Part shown: one piece after another, positions 1 through 8,036 of the stretch
Layout of the letters: every line of letters begins with the position of its first letter
How positions within the stretch are numbered: position 1 is the first letter of the stretch
Source of the DNA: CAZYEI01 sp964646425
GTDB taxonomy: Bacteria > Bacillota_I > Bacilli_A > RFN20 > JAISJY01
Assembly: GCA_964646425.1 (NCBI GenBank)
Contig: CAZYEI010000031.1
Span: 1-14,708, forward strand
Length of the DNA: 14,708 nucleotides
Direction: 5' to 3'
The notes under the pieces: generated by a model
The model's database searches: none
What the model was told of the DNA's origin: nothing
Seen by the model: the letters and a program-made list of their open reading frames with translations, nothing else
Made by a program: the position numbers and the translations under genes

Positions 1-41
1 GCATATTATGTAATATAGAAACATAATATTATAGTGCTTAA

Positions 42-479
42 AAGGATAAGACAGGTACGGCACAAATTCCTACTGGCAGTGGAGGATATTTAGATGGTCA
101 ATATATTTTATCATTCATTGGTGCTGCTCCAATGAATGATCCTAAAATTGTGGTTTATGTTTGTCTTGATCAACCAAAAAATAAAATACAATATGGTGGT
201 ACTGTAGCATCTCCAATTGTCAAATTGATATTAGAGGATGTACTTCCATATCTAAATATTCCTAAACAAACAGGTGGTATGGAAAAAGAGTATACATGGA
301 TGGATACAAAAATATATACTGTAGATAATTATATTGGAAAAAAGAAAAGTGAGTTAAAGTCACAATATTTTAAGTTCGAATTTCAAGGCGAAGGTGATTA
401 TGTAATTGATCAGCTTCCAAGTGTTGGTACAAGATTAGAAGCAGGAAAAAAGATTATTATAATGCTAGGAGATTCTTAA
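42..479 (+). CDS. Penicillin-binding transpeptidase with PASTA domain, C-terminal part (SpoVD/FtsI type)
   Basis: This is the 3' end of a class B penicillin-binding protein, a membrane enzyme that cross-links septal or spore peptidoglycan. The frame open from base 42 reads KDKTGTAQ. KTGT is the third active-site motif of the transpeptidase fold, so the domain continues upstream of any ATG here; the first ATG in this frame, at 132, is internal. After the strands ending in VVYVCLDQP comes one PASTA repeat (about the last 60 residues, containing YIGKKKSEL and the QLPSVGTRLEAG turn). A single PASTA repeat, the position directly before murE and the SpoVE-like partner downstream favour SpoVD, but FtsI/PBP2B cannot be excluded. 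Upstream, in-frame stops at 24-26 and 39-41 break the frame just where the sequence before KTG should lie. Skipping the T at 47 would restore KGKTGTAQ. Confidence 0.85.
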   Translation, partial: KDKTGTAQIPTGSGGYLDGQYILSFIGAAPMNDPKIVVYVCLDQPKNKIQYGGTVASPIVKLILEDVLPYLNIPKQTGGMEKEYTWMDTKIYTVDNYIGKKKSELKSQYFKFEFQGEGDYVIDQLPSVGTRLEAGKKIIIMLGDS

Positions 480-480
480 T

Positions 481-1887
481 ATGAAGATATCAAAAATAAT
501 GGAAAAATTAGCAATAAATGATTTTAAAAATGATGGTGAAATCAATAGGGTTGTTACAAATTCTAATGATATTAAATCTGGAGATATTTTTTTAGCAATA
601 AAAGGTAATTTATATAATGGAAATGACTATATTGATAAAGTAATTGAAAAAGGCTGTAAATGTATTTTTAGTGAACAAATATCGAATAATTTTACAATAA
701 AGACTGATAATATATTGGAAATAAAAGATAAATTAATTGAATTATTATATAAAGATATCTACGAAAAATGTTTTTTTATTGGGGTTACAGGAACAAATGG
801 TAAAACAACAACTACTCATATCATATACGAAGTTTTAAAAAAATATGTCGATTCTCCTATAATACTTGTGGGAACAAATGGAATATATTTTAATAATCAT
901 AAAACTGAGATTGAAAATACTACTCCAGATGAATTAGTGATATTTAATTTTATAAAAGAAAATATAAATGATAATGAAAAAGTATATATAGTAATGGAAG
1001 TGTCAAGTCATGCTTTAAGTCTAAATAGATTAAATCATATTACTTTTGATATTGCAGTTTTTCTTAATCTTTCACATGAACACTTGGATTATTATAATAA
1101 TATGACTAATTATGCTAATGCAAAAGCACTTCTCTTTAATAAAGTAAAAGAATCTGGTACTGCTATAATCAATCTTGATGATCAATATGCTTATAAAATG
1201 ATTAATTTAGCAAATAAAAATATATTTTTTGGAAAAAAGTATCGACTTAATCAATTCATAATCAATAAAAGTGACTTAAAAGAATTAATATTTAATTATA
1301 ATGGAGAAAATTATAAGTTACCAATCATTGGGAATTATAATGCGTATAATGCATGTGCTGCTATTAATGTTTTAAAAATATTAAATATTAGTACTGATGA
1401 TATAAAGGAAGGATTAGAAAATTTAAAGCAAATTTCTGGGAGAATGGAATTACATATATATAATAATAAAAATATAATTATTGATTTTGCTCATACTCCA
1501 CTTGCAATGAAAAATGTTTTGACATTTGTAAGGTCGCTTACATGTAATAAAATAGTTACTTTGTTTGGCTGTGGAGGAAATAGAGATAAAGATAAAAGAC
1601 CTAAAATGATGGAGGTTGCTTCATTATATAGTGATGAAGTATATCTAACTAGTGATAATCCTAGATTTGAAGATCCGTTAGATATCATTAAAGATACATT
1701 AATAGGAATGAAAAATGATCAAGTCCATTTATTTATTGATCGAAGACTGGCAATTCGTAATGCAGTGAAAAATTTAAATAAAGATGAATACTTATTAATT
1801 TTGGGAAAAGGTCATGAAAATTTCCAAATTGTATTGGATAAGAAAATAAGATTTAATGATCTTGAAGAGGTGGAAAAATGGATTTAA
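481..1887 (+). CDS. murE: UDP-MurNAc-tripeptide synthetase MurE
   Basis: This cytoplasmic Mur ligase adds the third amino acid to UDP-MurNAc-L-Ala-D-Glu using ATP. The 468 residues match the usual MurE length. The ATP-binding P-loop GVTGTNGKTTT is at residues 101-111, the central-domain motif NYNAYNACAAIN follows, and the substrate-specifying DNPR motif is at 392-395. DNPR is the form associated with meso-diaminopimelate; lysine-adding enzymes vary here. The start at 481 has AGGAG at 467-471 and lies one base after the upstream stop. The gene overlaps mraY by 10 bases, consistent with one operon and coupled translation. Confidence 0.97.
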   Translation: MKISKIMEKLAINDFKNDGEINRVVTNSNDIKSGDIFLAIKGNLYNGNDYIDKVIEKGCKCIFSEQISNNFTIKTDNILEIKDKLIELLYKDIYEKCFFIGVTGTNGKTTTTHIIYEVLKKYVDSPIILVGTNGIYFNNHKTEIENTTPDELVIFNFIKENINDNEKVYIVMEVSSHALSLNRLNHITFDIAVFLNLSHEHLDYYNNMTNYANAKALLFNKVKESGTAIINLDDQYAYKMINLANKNIFFGKKYRLNQFIINKSDLKELIFNYNGENYKLPIIGNYNAYNACAAINVLKILNISTDDIKEGLENLKQISGRMELHIYNNKNIIIDFAHTPLAMKNVLTFVRSLTCNKIVTLFGCGGNRDKDKRPKMMEVASLYSDEVYLTSDNPRFEDPLDIIKDTLIGMKNDQVHLFIDRRLAIRNAVKNLNKDEYLLILGKGHENFQIVLDKKIRFNDLEEVEKWI

Positions 1888-2864
1888 AAATAAATTTATT
1901 TTTTAAATATGTTGGTGCTTTTTTTACCTCATTTTTATTATCGTTAGTAATTAATAAAATAATTATTAAAATATTTAGATATAAAAATTGGACACAGGGA
2001 GAAAGAAAATATTTACAAACACATATAATAAAGGAAGGAACACCTAGTCTTGGAGGTTTAGGAATTATTTTATCATCACTAATAGCTCTATCTATCTTTT
2101 CAGATTTAACTAATTTAAGTAGAGAAATATTAGCTATTATATTTACCTTTGTTTCATTTGGTATTGTTGGATTAATAGATGATTTTAAAAAAATAAAAAA
2201 TAGAAAAGAAGATGGATTATCAGGAAAAAAAAGACTTTTTTTAGAGGGGATAATTGTTTTATATATGCTGGTAATCTTAGATTATAATGTAAATGATTTT
2301 ATAAACTCTAGGATTAGTTTTTTTGATACTTATATATATTTCGGAAGTTTATTTATTCCATTAATTATGTTTACAATTGTTGGATGTGCGAATAGTGTAA
2401 ACCTAAGTGATGGTTTAGATGGCTTGTCTAGTGGATTAGTCGTATGTGCAATTTTACCATTCGCAATAATTTCAATTAAAAATAATGAAATAATAATCGC
2501 TACTTTTATTTTGACAATTATTGGTGCAATATTAGGATTTATGTTTTATAATCTTTACCCTGCTAAAATATTTATGGGTGATACTGGATCTTTATCATTG
2601 GGTGCATTAATTGCATGTGTTAGCATATATTTAGATAAAATATATGTTTTACCGATTGCAGCATTTATTTTTATATTAGAGACATTTAGTGTTATTGTTC
2701 AAGTATTATATTATAAAAAAACCAAAAAAAGACTTTTTTTAATGACTCCTTTTCACCATCATTATGAAAAAAAAGGAATTAAAGAATATCGTATTGTTAA
2801 TTATTTTTGGTTATTTGGAATATTATTATCAATTTTATCGGCATTAATGGGAGGAATTCTATGA
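1878..2864 (+). CDS. mraY: Phospho-MurNAc-pentapeptide transferase MraY
   Basis: This polytopic membrane enzyme transfers phospho-MurNAc-pentapeptide from UDP to undecaprenyl phosphate, forming lipid I. The 328 residues alternate hydrophobic helices with the family's cytoplasmic signatures: DD at 101-102 in LIDDFKK, NLSDGLDG at 175-182, GDTGS from 234, and the HHH motif at 293-295 in TPFHHHYEKKG. The start lies inside the end of murE, with AGAGGTGG at 1866-1873 as ribosome-binding site. The stop shares the ATGA of the murD start. Confidence 0.97.
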   Translation: MDLKINLFFKYVGAFFTSFLLSLVINKIIIKIFRYKNWTQGERKYLQTHIIKEGTPSLGGLGIILSSLIALSIFSDLTNLSREILAIIFTFVSFGIVGLIDDFKKIKNRKEDGLSGKKRLFLEGIIVLYMLVILDYNVNDFINSRISFFDTYIYFGSLFIPLIMFTIVGCANSVNLSDGLDGLSSGLVVCAILPFAIISIKNNEIIIATFILTIIGAILGFMFYNLYPAKIFMGDTGSLSLGALIACVSIYLDKIYVLPIAAFIFILETFSVIVQVLYYKKTKKRLFLMTPFHHHYEKKGIKEYRIVNYFWLFGILLSILSALMGGIL

Positions 2865-4042
2865 ATGTTTTAATAATTGGAGCTGGTATAAGTGCTGTTG
2901 CAGCATATAATTTAGCAAATAAAGTAGGAGATAAACCTACCTTATTAATTTCAAAAAAAGAAGTATCTAAAGTAAAAGATAAAAAATATATTTTTAATCA
3001 AAATTTAAAAAAGATAATTAATAATTACGATTTATTTGTTATAAGTCCTGGCGTTTATTTTGATGATTTTCGTCTGTGTATTTTAAAAGAAAATAAGAAA
3101 ATAATTATTAGTGAAATAGAGTATGCTTTTATAAATATGAAATCGAAACCAATTATAATTAGTGTAACAGGAACAAATGGAAAAACAACTATTGTAGAAG
3201 GAATATACAATATTTTAAATAAGCTAAATTATCCTGTATATAAAGGTGGAAATATTGGCATCGCATTTAGCGATATTGTTTTAGAATTGAAGGATAATGA
3301 TTATTTAATATTAGAAGTTTCAAATTTTCAATTGGAATATATTGTAAAATTTAAACCAAATATTGCAATTATTACGAATATTACCCCAAATCACTTAGAT
3401 CATATGAAAAGTTTTGAACACTATATTAATTCAAAACAAAATATATATTTAAATATGAATAAAAATGATATTTTAATTTATAACAAAAATATAGAAAAGT
3501 ACATAAAATTTCAAGGAAATAAAATAATTTTTCAAAACACAAATAATCATTTTGAGACAGATAAATTAATAATAAATATAGTGTTAAAAACTTTGGACAT
3601 TAAAAATTATAAAAAATATCTAGATAATTATGAAGGTGTAAAATATCGGTTTCAAAAGATTAATGATTTTTTATATCACGATGGAAAATCAACAACACCT
3701 GAAGCAATATTAAATGCGATTAAGACAATTAATAATAACAAAAATCTAGTTTTAATATTTGGTGGAAAAAATAAAAATTTATCATTTGCTGATGTTTTAA
3801 AAGAAGATATTAAAAAATATATTGTATATGGAGAATTAGCTAAAGAAATAAATAATGATAAAGTTGTTAAAGTGAATACTTTAAAAGATGCAGTAGAATT
3901 TTTCAATGATATTAGTGATGACAAAACAATTTTACTTTATTCTCCAGGATGCTCTAGTTTTGATCAATATAATAATTTTCTTGAAAGATGTGAAGAATTT
4001 GACGCTTTAATAAAAACTTTGAAAATCAACAAAAATAAGTAA
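2861..4042 (+). CDS. murD: UDP-MurNAc-L-alanine:D-glutamate ligase MurD (short, divergent)
   Basis: This cytoplasmic Mur ligase adds D-Glu to UDP-MurNAc-L-Ala. The start at 2861 is chosen over an upstream in-frame codon at 2807 because GGGAGG (2849-2854) sits six bases before it and MNVLIIGAG is the normal N-terminal Rossmann start. The P-loop VTGTNGKTT is at 102-110. NITPNHLDHM follows, with the likely carbamylated lysine at K192 (NSKQNIY). The C-terminal domain has HDGKSTTPEA, GGKNKNLSF and SPGCSSFDQY. At 393 residues it is shorter than the usual ~450. The central-domain G-x-H-N-x-x-N motif, clear in the neighbouring MurE, is not recognisable here (only NNHFETDK at the expected place), and DSKATN is DGKSTT. 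Context and P-loop still make MurD the firm call. Confidence 0.93.
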   Translation: MNVLIIGAGISAVAAYNLANKVGDKPTLLISKKEVSKVKDKKYIFNQNLKKIINNYDLFVISPGVYFDDFRLCILKENKKIIISEIEYAFINMKSKPIIISVTGTNGKTTIVEGIYNILNKLNYPVYKGGNIGIAFSDIVLELKDNDYLILEVSNFQLEYIVKFKPNIAIITNITPNHLDHMKSFEHYINSKQNIYLNMNKNDILIYNKNIEKYIKFQGNKIIFQNTNNHFETDKLIINIVLKTLDIKNYKKYLDNYEGVKYRFQKINDFLYHDGKSTTPEAILNAIKTINNNKNLVLIFGGKNKNLSFADVLKEDIKKYIVYGELAKEINNDKVVKVNTLKDAVEFFNDISDDKTILLYSPGCSSFDQYNNFLERCEEFDALIKTLKINKNK

Positions 4043-4055
4043 ATTGCTTATTTTT
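4031..4055 (+). terminator. AT-rich perfect inverted repeat at the murD stop (weak terminator-like)
   Basis: The arms AAAAATAAG (4031-4039) and CTTATTTTT (4047-4055) are perfect 9-bp complements around a 7-base loop that contains the murD stop. Only one pair is G-C and the T-run lies inside the stem. It may cause pausing or partial termination before spoVE rather than a full stop. Confidence 0.3.
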
Positions 4056-4107
4056 GAAAAGTTGTTTTGTACTGACAACCATAAACTTAATATTGTGAAA
4101 GGAGAAT

Positions 4108-4136
4108 GTATAATTATAAGTACAATTAATTATACT
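4108..4136 (+). promoter_or_regulatory. Possible promoter directly before spoVE
   Basis: TATACT at 4131-4136 ends seven bases before the spoVE ATG, so a transcript from it would be nearly leaderless. An ATA at 4110-4112 lies 18 bases upstream of the -10 element, within the loose sigma-E pattern ATA...CATACAnT, but the -10 match is only partial. A second box, TATAAT at 4109-4114, has no convincing -35. TATAATTA (4109-4116) and TAATTATA (4127-4134) form a perfect 8-bp inverted repeat over the same stretch. In B. subtilis spoVE is sigma-E driven, which makes a local promoter plausible. Confidence 0.25.
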
Positions 4137-4143
4137 AAAATTT

Positions 4144-5244
4144 ATGTTAAAACTTTCAAGAGAAGCCAAAGTTGTTTTAGTTTTAAGTCTACTATTAACT
4201 TTTTTTGGTATATATATGGTTTATAGTGCTTCAAGAGTTTGGGCATTAGAAAAATATGGAGATTCGCTTTATTTTTTTAAACGCCAAATTTTATTTGCGA
4301 TTTTAGGCTTTTTAGTTTTATATTTGCTGTATCGTCTTCCATTAGAACGATTAATAGAAAAAAGTTTTTTGTTTTTAATAATATCTTTTGTATTATTAAT
4401 TTTAGTATTGATTCCAGGGATTGGCATAAAAAGAAATGGTAGTCAAAGTTGGATTGGAATTGGAATAATTGCTTTTCAACCATCAGAAATTTTTAAAATT
4501 GCGGCGATATTATTTGTGAGTAAGTGTTTGGCCAAATATTTTCCACAAACGAAATATTTTTTTAAGAGCATTGTGCCAATATTACTTCCTTCATTAATTG
4601 GCTTTTTATTAATTATGTTACAACCAGATTTGGGTACTGGGATTGTGTTATTGTTATCAATTGTAATTATGACGATGATTTCTAAGGCAAAATTTAAAAA
4701 CTATATAAGATTGGGTATAATTGCAATTGGTGCATTTTCTATATTAATTATTACAAAACCATATCGTATTCAAAGAATTACTGCATTTGTTAATCCTTTT
4801 GAAGATCCTTTGGGAAGCGGTTTTCAAATAATACAATCATTATATGCGATTGGACCTGGTGGATTGTTAGGACTTGGAATAGATGAAAGTATTCAAAAAC
4901 ATTTTTATTTACCTGAACCACAAACAGACTTTATTTTTGCGATTGTTTGTGAAGAATTTGGACTTATTGGTGCTTTAATCTTGATTTTATTATTTGGCTA
5001 TTTATTATATTATGGCTTAAAAATTGCAGTGTTATCAAAAAATTTATCTTTTTGCTTTTTAAGTGTAGGTATAATATCCTTGATTGGAATACAAATTATC
5101 ATAAATTTAGGAGTAGTTGTTGGCTTACTTCCCGTAACTGGAATAACATTACCATTTATTTCATATGGTGGTACTTCTTTAATTATGGTATTAGGCTCAA
5201 TTGGCTTGTTATTAAATGCAGGAAAGAAGGAAAATCTTATATGA
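4144..5244 (+). CDS. spoVE: SEDS glycosyltransferase SpoVE/FtsW
   Basis: This polytopic membrane protein of the SEDS family polymerises lipid II with a partner class B PBP. The 366 residues show about ten hydrophobic segments and the family motifs QPDLGTG (160-166), DPLGSGFQ (221-228) and LPEPQTDF (256-263), with D262 at the position of the catalytic aspartate, plus PVTGITLPFISYGG near the C-terminus. Segments such as VLIPGIG, RNGSQSWIGIG and SLYAIGPGG closely resemble Bacillus SpoVE, and the gene order (murD-spoVE-murG) matches, so SpoVE is preferred over FtsW. The start at 4144 fits the family N-terminus but has no Shine-Dalgarno within 20 bases. A good AAAGGAG at 4098-4104 is about 40 bases too far upstream and is followed by stops. 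Its end overlaps murG by four bases. Confidence 0.93.
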   Translation: MLKLSREAKVVLVLSLLLTFFGIYMVYSASRVWALEKYGDSLYFFKRQILFAILGFLVLYLLYRLPLERLIEKSFLFLIISFVLLILVLIPGIGIKRNGSQSWIGIGIIAFQPSEIFKIAAILFVSKCLAKYFPQTKYFFKSIVPILLPSLIGFLLIMLQPDLGTGIVLLLSIVIMTMISKAKFKNYIRLGIIAIGAFSILIITKPYRIQRITAFVNPFEDPLGSGFQIIQSLYAIGPGGLLGLGIDESIQKHFYLPEPQTDFIFAIVCEEFGLIGALILILLFGYLLYYGLKIAVLSKNLSFCFLSVGIISLIGIQIIINLGVVVGLLPVTGITLPFISYGGTSLIMVLGSIGLLLNAGKKENLI

Positions 5245-6242
5245 ATTTTTTGTTTGTAGGTGGTGGTAGTGGAGGACATTTTTTTCCATGTATTGAACTA
5301 ATAAAATTTTTTCAAAAAAAAAATCACAAATGTTTTTATATTGGTGGAATAAATAAGTATGAATATCAAAAAAAAGAGCTTATTCCGTGCAATTGTATTT
5401 TTGTTGAATTATTTGGCTTTCAAAATAATATAAAATCTTTTTATAAATTTGCATTTTCATATTTTAAAAGTAAGGATAAAATAAAAAAATATATAATAGA
5501 CAATAAAATAGATAAGGTGATTTTGTTTGGAAATTTTGAATCACTAATAATTGGAATGATAGCATTTAAGTTAAAAATCCCATATTTTATTCACGAACAA
5601 AATGCTATTCTAGGGCGAAGCAATAAAATATTACAATTAAAGGCAACGAAAATTTTTACAGTCTTTAATGAAACAAAATTTTTAAAAAATAATAAAAGTG
5701 TTAGAGTGGGAAATCCAAGAATGAAGAAAAATTTCCATATTTGTAAGGGAAAAAGGATTCTTGTAATTATGGGAAGTTTAGGATCTTCGTCGCTTATAAA
5801 AAAAATGATGAATTATTTTAATGATAATGTAAAATATGATATTACAATTGTTTTAGGAAATAATATAAAAGAATTTAAGTCTACAAAAGGTTATAAAGTT
5901 ATTCCTTTTTTTGATCATAAAAAAGATAGTTTTAATAATTATGATTTTATTATTACTAGAGGTGGTGCAACTACGCTTTCAGAAATATCAGGATATGCAA
6001 TTCCATGCTTAATTATTCCAAGCCCATATGTTATAAACAACCATCAAGAAATTAATGCAATTTCATTTATTAATGAAGCAGGAGGAGAATATCTTTTAGA
6101 AGAAAGAATAACCAAAGAAATAATTACTGGGATAATTGATAAATATTTAGATAATAAAAAAAGATATAGTGAAACACAATTTAATTTATATAAATTTGCA
6201 TTAAATAATTCATGTGAAAGGATGTATACAGAGATTGTATGA
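5241..6242 (+). CDS. murG: Lipid II synthase MurG (GlcNAc transferase)
   Basis: This peripheral membrane glycosyltransferase adds GlcNAc from UDP-GlcNAc to lipid I, giving lipid II. The 333-residue frame starts at 5241 in an ATGA overlap with spoVE; AAGAAGG at 5224-5230 is the ribosome-binding site. An in-frame upstream extension to 5052 lies wholly inside spoVE and is rejected. The glycine-rich acceptor loop GGGSGGH is at 7-13 and the HEQNAILG motif is in the N-domain. The donor-site motif RGGATTLSE, with E248 matching the uridine/ribose-binding glutamate, is in the C-domain, followed by NNHQEINA. It is somewhat shorter than typical MurG (~355-365). Confidence 0.96.
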   Translation: MNFLFVGGGSGGHFFPCIELIKFFQKKNHKCFYIGGINKYEYQKKELIPCNCIFVELFGFQNNIKSFYKFAFSYFKSKDKIKKYIIDNKIDKVILFGNFESLIIGMIAFKLKIPYFIHEQNAILGRSNKILQLKATKIFTVFNETKFLKNNKSVRVGNPRMKKNFHICKGKRILVIMGSLGSSSLIKKMMNYFNDNVKYDITIVLGNNIKEFKSTKGYKVIPFFDHKKDSFNNYDFIITRGGATTLSEISGYAIPCLIIPSPYVINNHQEINAISFINEAGGEYLLEERITKEIITGIIDKYLDNKKRYSETQFNLYKFALNNSCERMYTEIV

Positions 6243-7183
6243 ATAAGCGAAAAAGTATAAATAAATTTCTAAAAAATAATAATTATAAATTTATGGAGAA
6301 TTACTCAATAAAAAAATTAACAACTATTGGAGTTGGAGGAATTGCAAATTATGTCGTATATCCATTAAACATTCAAGAGTTTATCAGGTTAATAAAATAT
6401 TGTAGATTAAAAAAAATAAAATATGAAATACTTGGAAATGGTAGCAATGTTTTATATAGTGATTATCGTTTCAAAGGTGTAGTTATTTCTACAATATATT
6501 TATCAAGAATATTTGTTAAGGATGACTTAATTATTGCAATGTGTGGTACAAAACTTCCGTATTTAGCATATTTGGCAATGCAAAAAGAAATATCAAATTT
6601 TGAAAGTATAGCATTAATTCCCGGAACAGTTGGGGCATCCGTTTGTATAAATGCTGGTGCTTTTGGCAAAACAATAGGCGATACAGTTATTGAAGTAATT
6701 GCTTTAGATAATGAAGGAAATGTTCAAATAATCAAAAAAGCAGATTTAAATTTTTCGTATCGCAATAGTAAACTTAAAACAGAAAAATATGTAGTTTTAA
6801 TAGCTATTTTACGAGGAAATAAAGGACAAAAAAATGAAATCAAATCATTAATGGATTTATATTTAAATGAAAGGTTAAAATCTCAACCATTATATGAAAA
6901 AAACTTTGGTTCGATTTTTAAAAATCCTGATGATAAGAAAGTATATCAAATAATTAAAGATTGCCAGCTAGAGAATTATTCCTACAATAATGTTAAATTG
7001 TCTAAAAAACATTCAAATTTTCTCCAAATATCGACTAATAATTGTGCAAAAGATATTTTATATTTTATTGAAAATCTAAGGGAAAAAGTGTACAATAAAA
7101 TTGGTATATTGTTGGATAACGAAGTTATCTTAGTGAATTGGAGGAAAAAGGATGTTAAAAGATTCAAAAATAGAAGCAAATGA
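6239..7183 (+). CDS. murB: UDP-N-acetylenolpyruvoylglucosamine reductase MurB
   Basis: This FAD enzyme reduces enolpyruvyl-UDP-GlcNAc to UDP-MurNAc with NADPH. In the 314 residues the FAD-domain motifs TTIGVGG, ILGNGSNVLYSD and PGTVGASVCINAGAFG are clear. The catalytic set is present: Y174-R175 in FSYRNSKL, S225 in GSIFKNP, and E295 in LLDNEVILVNW. The stretch between S225 and the SKKHSNF motif is divergent, lacking the usual GL-x-G loop. The gene starts in an ATGA overlap with murG. The nearest SD-like AAAGGA (6217-6222) is 16 bases away, so translational coupling is likely. Its last 32 bases overlap divIB. Confidence 0.95.
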   Translation: MNKRKSINKFLKNNNYKFMENYSIKKLTTIGVGGIANYVVYPLNIQEFIRLIKYCRLKKIKYEILGNGSNVLYSDYRFKGVVISTIYLSRIFVKDDLIIAMCGTKLPYLAYLAMQKEISNFESIALIPGTVGASVCINAGAFGKTIGDTVIEVIALDNEGNVQIIKKADLNFSYRNSKLKTEKYVVLIAILRGNKGQKNEIKSLMDLYLNERLKSQPLYEKNFGSIFKNPDDKKVYQIIKDCQLENYSYNNVKLSKKHSNFLQISTNNCAKDILYFIENLREKVYNKIGILLDNEVILVNWRKKDVKRFKNRSK

Positions 7184-8018
7184 ATTTGATAATCTTGCAT
7201 TTTCTGAAGATTCATTACAAAGATATTTAAAAGAAAGAAAAATTGGCTTTATTAAAAGATTTAGTATTTTAGTAGTTTTATGGTTATTAATTATTGGATA
7301 TTTTGTATCTCCGATTTCAAAAGTGGGTACTCCTAAGGTTACCGGAATAAAAAATTTAACAATTTCTGATATCATCGACATTGCTCGAGTTAATTCTACT
7401 GACTATTTATGGGATAATAATACAGAAGAGCAAGTTGAGTTATTAGCACGACATCCTTTAATTAAAGATGTTGAAATTACTGTAAATATTTTTGGAATGT
7501 ATATTGAAATTGAAGAAACATATCCGATTGCTAAAATTCAAAGTTCATCAACAGGTAGCAATCTTGCTGATTTTAACTATTACTTTAGCGATTTATCCTT
7601 AGTAGATGGTGAAACTGTATTTCAAAGTAATTCATTAACAAGTGCAATTACCAATATGGCAAATTTGCCTTTAATTAGTAATATCGATAACAATGAAATA
7701 ATCAATTCGATTTTAAAACAATTGGTCGGAATTGATTATAATATATTACAAAATATTATCGAAATTTCATATGATAAAAATTATCTTGAAACAAATCAAA
7801 TTGATGTGGTATGTTTAAAAATCGCCAAAAAATATTTGAATTTGGATGCTGATTTAATTTTATATGTTGATATGAATAGAGTAGCATATAAAATTAATGA
7901 AGACCATCTTAGAATAATTGCCAAATATATCAAATCAAGTGCCAAACTTGACGACTCAAATTATTGTTTAAGTTATTTAAGCAATGAAACAGCAAGTTGT
8001 AAATATATTGTTCGTTAG
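7152..8018 (+). CDS. divIB: Cell division protein DivIB/FtsQ
   Basis: This bitopic divisome protein links the Z-ring to septal wall synthesis. The 288 residues have a short charged cytoplasmic tail (1-36), one transmembrane helix (about 37-55, rich in L/V/I) and an extracytoplasmic POTRA domain (about 59-126, beginning VGTPKVTGIKNL and ending with the LARHPLIKDVEI and VEI-type strands). A variable beta domain follows. The start at 7152 is set by TGGAGG (7139-7144) seven bases upstream and lies inside the murB end, in another frame. Identity rests on topology, the POTRA domain and the place between murB and ftsA; sequence outside the POTRA is poorly conserved in this family. Confidence 0.9.
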   Translation: MLKDSKIEANEFDNLAFSEDSLQRYLKERKIGFIKRFSILVVLWLLIIGYFVSPISKVGTPKVTGIKNLTISDIIDIARVNSTDYLWDNNTEEQVELLARHPLIKDVEITVNIFGMYIEIEETYPIAKIQSSSTGSNLADFNYYFSDLSLVDGETVFQSNSLTSAITNMANLPLISNIDNNEIINSILKQLVGIDYNILQNIIEISYDKNYLETNQIDVVCLKIAKKYLNLDADLILYVDMNRVAYKINEDHLRIIAKYIKSSAKLDDSNYCLSYLSNETASCKYIVR

Positions 8019-8036
8019 TAATTGGGAGGAAAAGCA

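Noticed and set aside
1491..1688. - strand open frames inside murE, murD, spoVE, murB, ftsA and ileS
   Set aside because: All are antisense shadows of well-conserved genes, without SDs or recognisable protein motifs.
4106..4129. Seven-codon mini-ORF (ATG at 4106) behind AAAGGAG
   Set aside because: The ATG is only one base from the SD, too close for normal initiation, and no amino-acid bias suggests a leader peptide.
4044..4226. 60-codon frame from a TTG between murD and spoVE
   Set aside because: It has no plausible SD at the TTG, its last 80 bases run through spoVE in another frame, and its composition is that of random AT-rich DNA.
5052..5240. N-terminal extension of murG into spoVE
   Set aside because: It lies wholly inside a conserved gene in another frame; the MurG family begins at the GGGSGGH region, and 5241 has an SD.
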